Source: Evansella alkalicola
Lineage (GTDB): Bacteria > Bacillota > Bacilli > Bacillales > Salisediminibacteriaceae
Direction: 5' to 3'
DNA length: 64,000 bases
Assembly: GCF_019042735.1 (NCBI RefSeq)
Contig: NZ_JAHQCR010000091.1
Span: 1-64,000 of the forward strand
Both the position numbers and the translations under genes were made by a program. This document shows, piece by piece, positions 1 through 8,328 of the stretch. How positions within the stretch are numbered: position 1 is the stretch's first letter; each line of letters starts with the position of its first letter. The notes below the pieces were generated by a model that searched no databases, was not told the DNA's origin, and worked only from the letters and a program-made list of their open reading frames with translations.

Positions 1-48
1 GGAGCATTCCTGTAATAAAGAAATTTGAGGTTTGAAACAAAAAGAGCC

Positions 49-113
49 CCTTGGTATGATACGAGGTGTCCGAAGCTGCAGCGCAAGGACCCTGAATTAG
101 ATACCCAAGGAGG
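49..113 (+). ncRNA. Structured 5' leader of the IS110 transposase (bridge-RNA candidate or RBS-masking hairpin)
   Basis: CCTTGGTAT at 49-57 pairs with ATACC-CAAGG at 101-110 (one bulged C), closing a stem over an inner GTCC/GGAC stem and a self-complementary GCTGCAGC. The 3' arm overlaps the AAGGAGG ribosome binding site at 107-113, so the fold could limit transposase translation. In the IS110 (not IS1111) subgroup the bridge RNA is encoded upstream of the transposase, so this could also be part of it. Seen: the pairing. Inferred: the function. Confidence 0.35.
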
Positions 114-120
114 ACTCAAA

Positions 121-1404
121 ATGAATTATACACAAAATCAGAAAATCTCTCAAATTACACCTAAAACTCTTATCATCGGCATTGATGTGGCAAAGGACAA
201 ACACGTTGCACGTGCTCAAGATGATCGAGGATTTGAATTTGGTAAACGCCTTATCTTTGATAATAGTTTTCACGGTTTCGTGACTCTACTAAGTTGGGCA
301 GAGAGACATATGAAAAGCCATGATAAAAGTGACGTGATTTATGGTGTTGAGCCAACTGGCCACTTCTGGCTAAATCTAGCCTATTTCTTAAAGGCGCAAA
401 GCATTGATATTGTCCTAGTCAATCCAATGCATGTCAAGAAGAGTAAAGAGCTTGATGATAATTCTCCGACCAAAAATGATACAAAGGACGCGCGCGTGAT
501 CGCGCAGTTAATTAAGGATGGCCGATACTCGGTACCGAATCTCCTAGAAGGCATTTATGCTGAACTAAGAGAAGGCGTCAAATTAAGAGATCAGCTCATC
601 AAACAACTCATCACGATTGAAGGTCGGATCCAAAATCATATTCAGCGGTACTTCCCTGAATTCTTTAACGTATTTGGTGATTGGGAAGGAAAAGCGGCTC
701 AATGTACGTTGAAGCTGTTTCCATTTCCGGAAGACATCTCTCAGATGACACCAGAAGAAGTCTTACAAAGTTGGAAGCCCTTTGTCCAAAGAGGGGTTGG
801 CATTAAACGAGCAACTAAACTCGTGGAAACCGCACAAAAGAGCATTGGCATCACGGTCGGTTTAACCTTTGCCAAGCGTGAAATTCAAAGTCTTCTTGAC
901 CAACACGAACTCTTTAAAACCCAACTCAACGAGTTGGATGAGGAGTTAGAATTGTTGGTTATGACGATTCCTGGTGCCGAAGAAATGATCGCTATACCAG
1001 GGTTAGGACCCGTGACAGTCGCAACGTTCTTCGCTGAAGTCGGGGATATTAAAAATTACAACCACCCCCAACAACTCGTGAACTTAGCGGGCTTGTCTTT
1101 GAAGGAGCACAGTTCAGGTAAGTATAAAGGGCAGTCGAGGATTTGCAAGAGAGGCCGAAAACGACTACGCAAAGCATTATATTTAGCGATTCGACCGCTC
1201 GTTGCCCACAATCCAACATTCAAAACCCTGCATCATCATTATACTCATCGCCCTGAACGCCCACTGAAGAAACAGCAGTCATTGATTGCATTGTGTTGTA
1301 AATTACTACGCGTCTTATTTGTGATTGGACAGAAACAATGTCCTTTTGATCCAACGAAATTAACACAAGGATTGTCTAAATCTGAAAGACTTGAGGTAGC
1401 ATAA
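121..1404 (+). CDS. IS110-family transposase (DEDD recombinase)
   Basis: A 427-aa transposase that would excise and insert its own element. The N-terminal RuvC-like DEDD domain starts at IGIDVAKDKH (D about residue 19), followed by YGVEPTGHFW (E) and NDTKDARVIAQL (paired D). A coiled-coil linker leads to the C-terminal Tnp domain with IPGLGPVTVATFFAEVGD, NLAGLS and SSGKYKGQSRICKRG; a Ser in this region is the expected second catalytic residue. The length fits the family. The reading frame is open from position 25, but AAGGAGG at 107-113 places the start at ATG 121. The gene looks intact, with no frameshift or stop. It has no functional tie to its neighbours. Confidence 0.9.
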   Translation: MNYTQNQKISQITPKTLIIGIDVAKDKHVARAQDDRGFEFGKRLIFDNSFHGFVTLLSWAERHMKSHDKSDVIYGVEPTGHFWLNLAYFLKAQSIDIVLVNPMHVKKSKELDDNSPTKNDTKDARVIAQLIKDGRYSVPNLLEGIYAELREGVKLRDQLIKQLITIEGRIQNHIQRYFPEFFNVFGDWEGKAAQCTLKLFPFPEDISQMTPEEVLQSWKPFVQRGVGIKRATKLVETAQKSIGITVGLTFAKREIQSLLDQHELFKTQLNELDEELELLVMTIPGAEEMIAIPGLGPVTVATFFAEVGDIKNYNHPQQLVNLAGLSLKEHSSGKYKGQSRICKRGRKRLRKALYLAIRPLVAHNPTFKTLHHHYTHRPERPLKKQQSLIALCCKLLRVLFVIGQKQCPFDPTKLTQGLSKSERLEVA

Positions 1405-1825
1405 TCTAATTTAAAAGCAAAGCAAGAACTATAGTTAATGACAAATACCAATAGTGCAGAGTCGGAGCATATTTATTCCATACGGGCATAGACCCAGCAT
1501 AGGAGCTTATCCGACCTCCACCTCGTGGATACGCAGGACGAAGGAATGTATGGAGAACCATCCGGAGAGACATGGGAGGGTGAGCGGCCGCGAGTGTCGT
1601 GGAGATTAGGAGCACGGTCATACTATTTTTTCCAAACTCATCCAGTTTGGACGTTAGGATGGCCTATTATCTGTAAATATTATTAAGCTCTACCACTCTC
1701 ATCCAACGATTCTTTTGTCTTTACTATTGGTTGGTTTTAAAATCCTGAGATATCAGGAGCATTTAAGAGATATTTTTACTTTATAGAGGGAGGCATAATT
1801 TAGAAAGGAGTGCAGTTAAACATAT
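1405..1825 (+). other. Non-coding right flank of the IS110 element and promoter region of the next gene
   Basis: 421 nt without a credible gene. Positions 1455-1620 are GC-richer and purine-rich, with a NotI-like GCGGCCGC at about 1585. A hairpin CCAAAC/GTTTGG follows a T-run at about 1632-1652. A downstream bridge RNA, as in the IS1111 subgroup, is possible here. From 1660 the sequence becomes AT-rich and ends with the AAAGGAG site of the next gene. Confidence 0.4.
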
Positions 1826-2377
1826 ATGAGTAAAAGCTACTTTAGCATATTTGTAATGGTTGTTTTAGTCATTACTGTGCTGTTTGTTTTCAGTGAACCG
1901 CAGGGAAACAGCGGTAAAACTGCAAGTGAGGATTTGAATGTTGGACAGCTGCAAAGTGAAAATGAACGATTGAAGACTGAATTACTAGAGCAGGAGGCGT
2001 TGATGGCCGCGGCAGATTTAGTAGACACTAAAGAGATTGTATCTGCTATAAAAACAGTAGAGACCTTCTTAGAAACTAGTAGTATTGAAGAAGCGAAGCC
2101 TTATTTTTCCAAATCAGTGACTTTTGAAGAGGACACAGAGGGGGAAGAAAACCTAATAACATTTCCATCAAAGCAATTATATGAATTTGTTTCAGAGCCT
2201 GATCTGGAGTTAATGGACTTTCAAATAAATATCGAAGGGGTTGTATTACATTATCATGAAATACTGCCTGAGGAGATTACATATTTGTGGGATATACATT
2301 TAAAAATAGAGGAGGAGGGCTGGAAAATTAATTTAATAGAAATTAACTTTTCTGACCCTATTTTAACCCAGCCATAG
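1826..2377 (+). CDS. Membrane-anchored extracytoplasmic protein of unknown function
   Basis: 183 aa, family not recognised. Residues 5-23 form one hydrophobic segment (YFSIFVMVVLVITVLFVF), a membrane anchor or uncleaved signal. Residues about 38-65 are a short coiled coil (LQSENERLKTELLEQEALM). The remainder is acidic and soluble, with a likely alpha/beta fold at about 70-183 (VSAIKTVETFLETSS ... EEGWKINLIEINF) that resembles small NTF2-like or DUF4829-type extracytoplasmic domains in layout only. The ribosome binding site AAAGGAG precedes ATG 1826. It is monocistronic, between an IS element and a convergent gene. Confidence 0.6.
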   Translation: MSKSYFSIFVMVVLVITVLFVFSEPQGNSGKTASEDLNVGQLQSENERLKTELLEQEALMAAADLVDTKEIVSAIKTVETFLETSSIEEAKPYFSKSVTFEEDTEGEENLITFPSKQLYEFVSEPDLELMDFQINIEGVVLHYHEILPEEITYLWDIHLKIEEEGWKINLIEINFSDPILTQP

Positions 2378-2457
2378 TAGTAATAAAGTTAGTGCAACAC
2401 TAATATATTCCTCTATTTTTTTATAACTTTTAGGACAAGTGCGTCTTAGTAGGCATT

Positions 2458-3195
2458 TTATTTTCTAGTTTCAGTTCCCCTAGTTATATTCCATATTTCC
2501 TGTAGGACAGGCATTTTCTCCATCTCTTCATCTGTTACTTCTTCCCAAATAATTCCTGAAGGTTTTTCGTAAGGGGAATTAGTTTTGATCAATCCTTCCT
2601 CCGTTGCGATCCAGTCCACCGTTAAATCATATTCGTCCTTTGGAAGGTCATCTTCCACAAGTTGGACAGAGTGGATTGTTCCAATAATAGGAATTGGTGG
2701 GTTACCAAGCTCCCTTATAATTGCGTATTCCCTGTCCGCGTAGCCTTCTCCTTTTCCGAGTCTTCGTCCATCCCTGTGCAGGGCAACCGAACCAACAAAT
2801 AACAGATCAATAGTTGGCAGTTCCTTTAATGGGATTACTTCTCCATAGTTTAATATGTTTTTTAAGCTAGCTGCTTTCTTTTCTTCTCCAGGCGGTACAG
2901 AAGCGGGATCTACATGAATAAATCCGTCTTTTAGGCGTGGTGTTGGAACTAGCAGTATTTTTCCGTCCTTTAAAACTTGTGTGCGGATTGGTAGCATTGG
3001 AGAATCAGGGTTCACCTTTACTACCTTCGCTTCTATGTATTCTTTCATTTGAAAAACATGAGCCGCAGCCTTTTCTGCTCCTTTAAAGTTGGGTATCCGC
3101 CCTTTTAAAGGAAATGGAAACCTGCCAACCTTTTGTTCCATCATGGTATCCCAAACTGCCTCACGAATTTCCTGTTTTGATTTTTTCGTTTTCAC
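2458..3195 (-). CDS. 5-formyltetrahydrofolate cyclo-ligase family protein
   Basis: 245-aa protein of the MTHFS (COG0212) family, which converts 5-formyl-THF to 5,10-methenyl-THF using ATP. The family signature is visible as RRLGKGEGYADREYAI near residue 155, followed by a Gly/Pro strand-turn region and a TDWIATEEGLI-like terminal strand. It is longer than the canonical ~190-aa enzyme and has a longer N-terminus, so it belongs to the extended MTHFS-like subgroup and its substrate may differ. AGAGGTGAT lies 4 nt before GTG 3195, favouring that start over GTG 3204. A REP-like palindrome begins about 28 nt upstream. Confidence 0.75.
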   Translation of the reverse strand: MKTKKSKQEIREAVWDTMMEQKVGRFPFPLKGRIPNFKGAEKAAAHVFQMKEYIEAKVVKVNPDSPMLPIRTQVLKDGKILLVPTPRLKDGFIHVDPASVPPGEEKKAASLKNILNYGEVIPLKELPTIDLLFVGSVALHRDGRRLGKGEGYADREYAIIRELGNPPIPIIGTIHSVQLVEDDLPKDEYDLTVDWIATEEGLIKTNSPYEKPSGIIWEEVTDEEMEKMPVLQEIWNITRGTETRK

Positions 3196-3222
3196 TGAAA
3201 TCACCTCTAGTTCACATTATAG

Positions 3223-3292
3223 TCGGGGACCTGGTCCCGCACAAATTTGTTAAAGTTCACAAAAAATTCGGGGACCAGGTCCCCGAATTTTC
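3223..3292 (+). repeat. REP-like element with two GGGGACC/GGTCCCC palindromes
   Basis: Palindrome 1 (CGGGGACCTGGTCCCG, 3224-3239) and palindrome 2 (ATTCGGGGACCAGG..., 3267-3290) are separated by a body containing TTAAAGTTCACAAAAAA. A second copy of palindrome arm, body and palindrome 2 lies at 4580-4640, and a left half is at 3677-3693. The second palindrome is followed by TTTT and could end transcripts. Similar repeats occur in Bacillaceae intergenic regions; no RAYT transposase gene is in this window. Confidence 0.7.
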
Positions 3293-3396
3293 GATGTTAA
3301 AATCTTATGGAAAATAAAGGATAAATGTTAGTGGTATAGAATAAAAATTGTATATGGAATAACAAATACTGGAAGGGTGAGTGAGGAGGTGGTTAT

Positions 3397-3615
3397 ATGC
3401 AAAATAAACATAAGTCCGCAATTTTTGGAGCTTTTATACTTTTAACCCTAGGGATAATTAATGAATCATTTATTTATGGATTATTTTTTGGCTCACGGAT
3501 AGTAGGACCCATTATATGGATTTCAGTTGGCATATTTATATGGGTGAAACTTGAAACTGCATTTGGATGGGAAATGACAACTAATAAAGAAACAAAAGAT
3601 AAGGGCGTATCTTAA
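3397..3615 (+). CDS. Small two-helix membrane protein, unknown function
   Basis: 72 aa, family not recognised. Two hydrophobic segments (about 9-29, IFGAFILLTLGIINESFIYG, and 35-51, IVGPIIWISVGIFIWV) are followed by a charged tail (TTNKETKDKG). A strong GAGGAGGTGG site ends 5 nt before ATG 3397, which supports translation. It is a single gene between a REP-like element and array 1. Confidence 0.6.
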   Translation: MQNKHKSAIFGAFILLTLGIINESFIYGLFFGSRIVGPIIWISVGIFIWVKLETAFGWEMTTNKETKDKGVS

Positions 3616-3676
3616 ATTTAGAAAAGAAAACCAAAGAGCTTGAGTCCTCTGAGTGTCTTAAAGTTAAAATTTCGGG

Positions 3677-3693
3677 AAAATTCGGGGACCAGG
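3677..3693 (+). repeat. Left half of a REP-like palindrome, truncated where array 1 begins
   Basis: AAAATTCGGGGACCAGG is identical to the left half of palindrome 2 of the element at 3223-3292, and TTAAAGTT a little upstream matches its body. After GGGGACCAGG the similarity stops and the 52-bp array begins. Confidence 0.65.
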
Positions 3694-4579
3694 CTGTTTG
3701 ATCTGCTTAGTTAAGCTTCTAAACGGTCGTTATTAACTTGTTTAATCGACTGTTTGCTGTGACAAAATTTGAAAACAGTCGGTAAGAGCATGTTTAATCG
3801 ACTGTTTGCTGTGACAAAACTTCTAAACAGTCGGTAAGAGCTTGTTTAATCGACCGTTTGCTGTGACAAAACTTCTAAACAGTCGTTATTAACTTGTTTT
3901 ATCGACTGTTTGCTGTGACAAAATTTGAAAACAGTCGATAAGAGCTTGTTTAATCGACCGTTTGCTCTGATAAAACTTCTAAACGGTCGATAAGAGCTTG
4001 TTTTATCGACTGTTTGCTATGACAAAATTTGAAAACAGTAGATAAGAGGTTGTTTTATCGACCGTTTGCTGTGACAAAACTTCTAAACGGTCGGTAAGAG
4101 GTTGTTTAATCGACCGTTTGCTCTGATAAAACTTCTAAACAGTCGGTAAGAGGTTGTTTAATCGACCGTTTGCTATGACAAAATTTGAAAACAGTCGATA
4201 AGAGGTTGTTTAATCGACCGTATGCTGTGACAAAATTTGAAAACGGTCGGTAAGAGGTTGTTTTATCGACCGTTTGCTATGAAAAAATTTGAAAACGGTC
4301 GGTAAGAGCTTGTTTAATCGACCGTTTGCTGTGACAGAATTTGAATACAGTCGGTAAGAGCTTGTTTAATCGACCGTTTGCTATGAAAAAATTTGAAAAC
4401 GGTCGGTAAGAGGTTGTTTAATCGACTGTTTGCTGTGACAAAATTTGAAAACAGTCGATAAGAGCTTGTTTAATCGACCGTTTGCTCTGACAAAACTTCT
4501 GAACGGTCGGTATGAACCCGCTTAATCGACCGTTTGCTCTGATAAAATTTGAAAACAGTCGTTATGAACCCGCTTAATC
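3691..4579. repeat. Palindrome array 1: about 17 units of 52 bp
   Basis: Arms CGACTGTTT and AAACAGTCG (variants CGACCG/CGGTCG) alternate, with a TTTAATCGA anchor recurring at 3741, 3793, 3845 and so on to 4573, every 52 bp with no net indel across 832 bp. Each unit is about 35 nt of hairpin (loop TGCTGTGACAAAA...) plus about 17 nt of spacer (TAAGAGCTTG). Compensating C/T changes in the two arms (CGACTG with CAGTCG, CGACCG with CGGTCG) are common. No open reading frame is present. It lies between convergent genes. Confidence 0.9.
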
Positions 4580-4640
4580 GTGGTCCAGCACAAATTCTTT
4601 AAAGTTCACAAAAAAGTCGGGGACCAGGTCCCCGACTTTT
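4580..4640 (+). repeat. REP-like element, right part, at the right edge of array 1
   Basis: Begins with TGGTCC, the right half of a GGGGACC/GGTCC palindrome, continues with the body (TTTAAAGTTCACAAAAAA) and ends with a full palindrome GGGGACCAGGTCCCC and TTTT. On the minus strand it directly follows the stop of the YjiH-type gene and may serve as its terminator. Confidence 0.65.
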
Positions 4641-4641
4641 C

Positions 4642-6045
4642 TTAAAATATAAAATGTGCGATGACAACAATAATTGGTAGTGTGATGATTGTTCTTTCTA
4701 AGAAAATAATTACTAAGTCTTTAAAGTTAATCGGAATTTTGGAACCGAGAAGTACGCCCCCAACTTCCGATAAATAGATTAACTGTGTGACAGATACACA
4801 GGCGATAATGAATCGAGTCATTTCACTTTCTATGCCACTTGCAAAAATAGCTGGTAAGAACATGTCTGCAAATCCTACAACTAACGTTTCAGATGCAGCA
4901 GCAGCCTCAGGTACTTGCATGAGCTCTAGAATAGGAACAAAAGGATAACCAACCCAAGCAAAGAAGCTTGTGTTTTCAGCTATGATTAATGCAATTGTAC
5001 CAAAAGCCATAACAACAGGAGTAACTCCTAGTAATAAGTCTAGAACATTCTTAGATCCGTCTTGTAAAAACGATTTAATACTTGTGTTTTTATCAGCTTG
5101 CTCTTTTGCTTTTGTGAATCCCCATTTTGCTGGAGTAAGATTAATGAATCCAAATTTCAAAGGCTTCACATGAGCAGGTACTGTTTCATCAAGCTTTACT
5201 TCTTGTCCGTTTGCATACGTTAACGGTTTTCTAGATAAAGGTGGAATTCGCGGCATAATAATTGCTGCTACGAAACCAGCGAATAAGATAGTTGCATAGA
5301 AAGGCAGGAACATGTGTTGAAGTCCAACTTCCTCAATTACTACTAAAGAAAACGTAATAGAAACAACAGAGAATGTTGTACCGATTACAGCTGCTTCTCG
5401 CTGAGAGTAATAGCCTTCTTCGTATTGCTTGTTAGTTAACACAACCCCTAGAGTTCCGTCCCCTAACCAAGAAGTAAGGGAATCAATTGAAGAACGTCCA
5501 GGAAGTTTAAATAAAGGACGCATCACTTTTGTAAGCATGGAACCAAAGAATTCTAATAAACCGAAATTAAGTAATAATGGTAGGAATAGTCCTGCAAAAA
5601 TAAAGATTGCAAATAGAGTATGAAGAAGTCCTCCGTCCCCTAATAGTAATCCACCAGTATACGGGTCGTGTACATAGTCTGGTCCGATTTGGAAGTAAGT
5701 CATGATTGCTAAGACCATCCCAATAAGGCGGGTAGCATACCAGAAAGGACTCACATCAAACAGCTTAACAAAGAATGGGCTTGATGTTAGCACTTTTGGC
5801 TTTACGTGTTTTTGTATCGCGACACCTACAAAACTTAAAGTTATGATAGCGGTCATAATTTCAGGTAGAAATGCCCCTACTAAATCCTTTAACCAATTTG
5901 CAAGAAGGGCAACAGGGATTGTAAAACCCCCATCGACTGGTACTGGAGTCATAAACAATCCGATACCAATCAGTGATGGAATCAAAAATTTCCAAAAAGC
6001 TTTAGGTGATATATTATTATTTGTATGATTGCTATTATTACTCAA
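4642..6045 (-). CDS. YjiH-family membrane protein (nucleoside-recognition/Gate domain)
   Basis: 467-aa polytopic inner-membrane protein of the YjiH family, with the Gate-domain fold shared by nucleoside transporters and spore-maturation proteins. About 10-11 hydrophobic segments are visible, including FWKFLIPSLIGIGLFMTPVPVDGGF near the N-terminus, and conserved loops SSIDSLTSWLGDGTLGV and SVVSITFSLVV. The C-terminal half repeats a Gate-like segment (VTPVVMAFGTIALIIAE). The substrate is unknown. GGAGGAG precedes TTG 6045 by 6 nt, a better start than TTG 6060, which has no ribosome binding site. It is divergent from the LytTR gene. Confidence 0.8.
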   Translation of the reverse strand: MSNNSNHTNNNISPKAFWKFLIPSLIGIGLFMTPVPVDGGFTIPVALLANWLKDLVGAFLPEIMTAIITLSFVGVAIQKHVKPKVLTSSPFFVKLFDVSPFWYATRLIGMVLAIMTYFQIGPDYVHDPYTGGLLLGDGGLLHTLFAIFIFAGLFLPLLLNFGLLEFFGSMLTKVMRPLFKLPGRSSIDSLTSWLGDGTLGVVLTNKQYEEGYYSQREAAVIGTTFSVVSITFSLVVIEEVGLQHMFLPFYATILFAGFVAAIIMPRIPPLSRKPLTYANGQEVKLDETVPAHVKPLKFGFINLTPAKWGFTKAKEQADKNTSIKSFLQDGSKNVLDLLLGVTPVVMAFGTIALIIAENTSFFAWVGYPFVPILELMQVPEAAAASETLVVGFADMFLPAIFASGIESEMTRFIIACVSVTQLIYLSEVGGVLLGSKIPINFKDLVIIFLERTIITLPIIVVIAHFIF

Positions 6046-6060
6046 CGTGTTCTCCTCCAA

Positions 6061-6374
6061 AAATAAATAAATTATTATTCAACAAAATCTATATTAATAC
6101 ACAATCATGAATTAATCAACATAAAAATTTATTTTTATGCAACAAAATTGCATATATAAAGTGTTTTTATAATATTTTTTGAATATTTATAGAATATCGA
6201 CTCGTCAATAAGTTAGTTTAGTATAGTAAATTGTTGAAATATTTTTAATAGTACGCAACTTTGAGGGGCGTTCATATACATTTAGAAGGATTTCCAACAT
6301 CGTATGTAAAATATGTATAGGAATGAAAACCATAAGCTTATGTGAATTTCACTTTGAGAACTGGAGTCTAAAAC
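6061..6374. promoter_or_regulatory. AT-rich divergent intergenic region
   Basis: About 314 nt with promoters expected in both directions. ATGCAAcaaaaTTGCAT at 6137-6153 is an inverted repeat with 6-bp arms, and AT-rich segments around 6120-6140 (ATTTATTTTTATGCAA) loosely resemble an ArgR box. No gene is visible. Operator assignment is speculative. Confidence 0.3.
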
Positions 6375-7325
6375 ATGACTAGTTTTAAAATAAATAACCA
6401 AAATGAAAAAAATGAAATCCTGCCTCAATTCACCCTAGACTTGGACGAAGCCAATATTACTGCTGTACACAGTGATATGGAATTGCAGGCAGAATTAATA
6501 AATACCTTAATGCATGAGAGTGGAATTTCAGTTTTTGATATGAAGGAAGGATTATACGAACGATTAACTGTAGAAGATAACATTGCTTTTTACCATAAGT
6601 GGTTTGAATGTAAAATACCAATTGCAGAGGTACTTGTGCTCTTTGATTTACAGGCTTGTGTAAAAAAGGTTCTTAAAAAGTGTACCCGATCCGAGCAAAG
6701 GAGAGTGTATTTCGCTAAATACTATATGACTAATACTCACCCAAAAGTTTTTGTGGAGCCAATACATGGTGTCGATATTAAAACGACTAATACTTTTCTT
6801 ACGCTGTTAGAACAATTTAAGAAGTACAATATTCCCACCCTTATTCTCGTTTCTAATATGGAGCACGCGCTGCTTCTAGGAAATGTTGCTTATAAGCTGA
6901 ATGAGAAAGGGCTTCATGAGATCGAAGTAGAGAGTAGTGATTCAGAGCCTATAGATGAAGGGCAAGCTTTCACACCATCGACGGTAAAACTATTTAAGAT
7001 TCCTGCGAAAGTAGATGACAAAGTGATATTATTTGACCCCCTTGAAATTGATTACATTGAAAGTCAAGATGGTAAATCGATGATTGTTATAAATGATACA
7101 TCTTACGCTATGGATGCTACACTTGCTGAAACTGAAAAAACGTTAGAGATTTATGGGTTTTTTAGGTGTCACCGGTCTTACATAGTAAATTTACAAAAAG
7201 TTCGTGAGATCATCACTTGGTCAAAAAACACGTACTCCCTTAGAATTGATAATCGAGTCCAATCGACTATTCCACTGTCACGGACCAAAATACAAGATAT
7301 CCAAGAAATGTTCAACCTTAAATAA
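6375..7325 (+). CDS. LytTR-family regulator with a degenerate ABC-ATPase-like N-terminal domain
   Basis: 316 aa. The C-terminal about 100 residues are a LytTR DNA-binding domain (KVILFDPLEIDYIESQDGKSMI ... FFRCHRSYIVNLQKVREI ... TIPLSRTKIQDI). Residues about 15-200 look like an ABC nucleotide-binding domain without Walker A: the GLYERLTVEDNIAFYHKWF segment mirrors LYERLTVYDNLKLFCKLYH in the true ATPase downstream, and the signature and Walker B regions are eroded (KCTRSEQRRVYFAKYY, HPKVFVEPIHGVD). It likely regulates the following ABC genes by sensing the transporter or a nucleotide. The start ATG 6375 has a weak TGGAG site. Confidence 0.8.
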   Translation: MTSFKINNQNEKNEILPQFTLDLDEANITAVHSDMELQAELINTLMHESGISVFDMKEGLYERLTVEDNIAFYHKWFECKIPIAEVLVLFDLQACVKKVLKKCTRSEQRRVYFAKYYMTNTHPKVFVEPIHGVDIKTTNTFLTLLEQFKKYNIPTLILVSNMEHALLLGNVAYKLNEKGLHEIEVESSDSEPIDEGQAFTPSTVKLFKIPAKVDDKVILFDPLEIDYIESQDGKSMIVINDTSYAMDATLAETEKTLEIYGFFRCHRSYIVNLQKVREIITWSKNTYSLRIDNRVQSTIPLSRTKIQDIQEMFNLK

Positions 7326-7479
7326 GTACAGTTCGGTATGCCATGGGAAAAAATGAGTCGTATTGAATATTATATCGGTACACTTCAACCTCTTTTATGT
7401 ACATTTCATCTTGATATGGCTGTAAAGACAACAGTTACAGTATACGATGAATGTAGCTTATCAAAGGAGGTTTTCAATA
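7326..7479 (+). promoter_or_regulatory. Leader between the LytTR gene and the ABC ATPase; possible LytTR sites
   Basis: Contains ACAGTTCGG (7329-7337) and ACAGTTACAG (about 7431-7440), which resemble LytTR half-sites but are about 100 bp apart, much further than the usual spacing of about 21 bp. AAAGGAGG at 7463-7470 serves TTG 7480. Evidence for the operator is weak. Confidence 0.25.
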
Positions 7480-8328
7480 TTGGATTATGCAATTGAGGTA
7501 CAAGGATTAAAGAAGGCTTTTCACCAAAATCAAGTAATTAATGATATTAGCTTTCAAGTGAAAAAAGGTGAAATATTTGGATTTCTCGGGCCAAGTGGTT
7601 CTGGGAAAACTACGACAATTAAAATTTTGACAGGAGAACTTGTTCAAAAAGATGGTTACGTGAAAGTACTAGATGTTCATTCACAGAAATTTAGCAGGGC
7701 TAACTTTAGATCAAGAATTGGAATTTTATCAGATAATAGTTCGTTATATGAACGTCTAACAGTCTATGATAACTTGAAACTGTTTTGTAAGTTATATCAT
7801 GCACCGCTTGAACAAATAGATGTGATACTTCATGAAGTAGATTTGGTGGATGCGCGGAAAAAAATAGTGTCAAAGTTATCAAAAGGAATGAAGCAACGAG
7901 TATTGCTTGCTAAAGCACTGATTCATCAACCTGAAATTGTGTTTCTTGATGAGCCTACTTCTGCGTTAGATCCTGGAAATATGGCGCATATCCACCGTGG
8001 CCTACAGAAACTGAATGAAGCGGGTACGACAATCTTTCTGACCACACACGATATGGAAGAAGCTACCTTGTTATGTGATCGTGTTGCATTTTTAAATAAA
8101 GGGGAGCTGCAAGAGATGGGCAGTCCTGAGGAACTCCGTTATAAATATTCTACCCACGCTTTTCATGTGGAAACCTTTGATGGGAAAAAGTTAATAATTG
8201 AAAATGAAGCGAAGAATGGTGATAAAATTCGAGACCTCATTGTAAATGACCGCGTAAAATCATTGCATACTGATAAACCGACGCTTGGTCAAATCTTCTT
8301 GAAAGTTACTGGAAAGGAGTTGGTGTAA
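7480..8328 (+). CDS. ABC transporter ATP-binding protein
   Basis: 282-aa ATPase of an ABC-2-type exporter. Walker A is GPSGSGKTT (about residue 43), the signature is LSKGMKQRV, Walker B is IVFLDEPTSALD, and the switch His is in TTHDMEEA. A C-terminal extension of about 70 residues (TFDGKKLIIENEAKNG...) fits drug or antibiotic export families. AAAGGAGG at 7463-7470 is 9 nt before TTG 7480, better than the upstream ATG at 7447, which precedes that site. The stop overlaps the permease start (TAATG). Substrate unknown. Confidence 0.9.
   Translation: MDYAIEVQGLKKAFHQNQVINDISFQVKKGEIFGFLGPSGSGKTTTIKILTGELVQKDGYVKVLDVHSQKFSRANFRSRIGILSDNSSLYERLTVYDNLKLFCKLYHAPLEQIDVILHEVDLVDARKKIVSKLSKGMKQRVLLAKALIHQPEIVFLDEPTSALDPGNMAHIHRGLQKLNEAGTTIFLTTHDMEEATLLCDRVAFLNKGELQEMGSPEELRYKYSTHAFHVETFDGKKLIIENEAKNGDKIRDLIVNDRVKSLHTDKPTLGQIFLKVTGKELV

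Larger units (their letters stand above)
1..1660 (+). mobile_element. IS110-family insertion sequence (left end may lie outside the window)
   Basis: A DEDD-type transposase gene is flanked by non-coding segments of about 120 nt (left, cut by the window edge) and about 250 nt (right). No terminal inverted repeats of the classical kind are visible, as expected for IS110 elements. The right flank up to about 1660 is GC-richer and more structured than the AT-rich sequence after 1660, so the right boundary is set by composition only and is approximate. Known family members encode a bridge RNA in one flank; both flanks here can fold. Confidence 0.6.

Noticed and set aside
25..120. N-terminal extension of the IS110 transposase
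   Set aside because: The extension is not typical of the family, and AAGGAGG at 107-113 sets the start at 121.
1406..1621. 71-codon minus-strand frame in the IS110 right flank
   Set aside because: Lacks a site and family; the structured non-coding end of the element explains it.
3691..4579. CRISPR array
   Set aside because: The segments between repeated arms are themselves repeated rather than unique spacers, units are palindromic throughout, and no cas gene is nearby. The same applies to the other arrays.
6110..6160. ArgR-type box upstream of the YjiH-type gene
   Set aside because: Only a loose match in AT-rich DNA, and no arginine gene is near.
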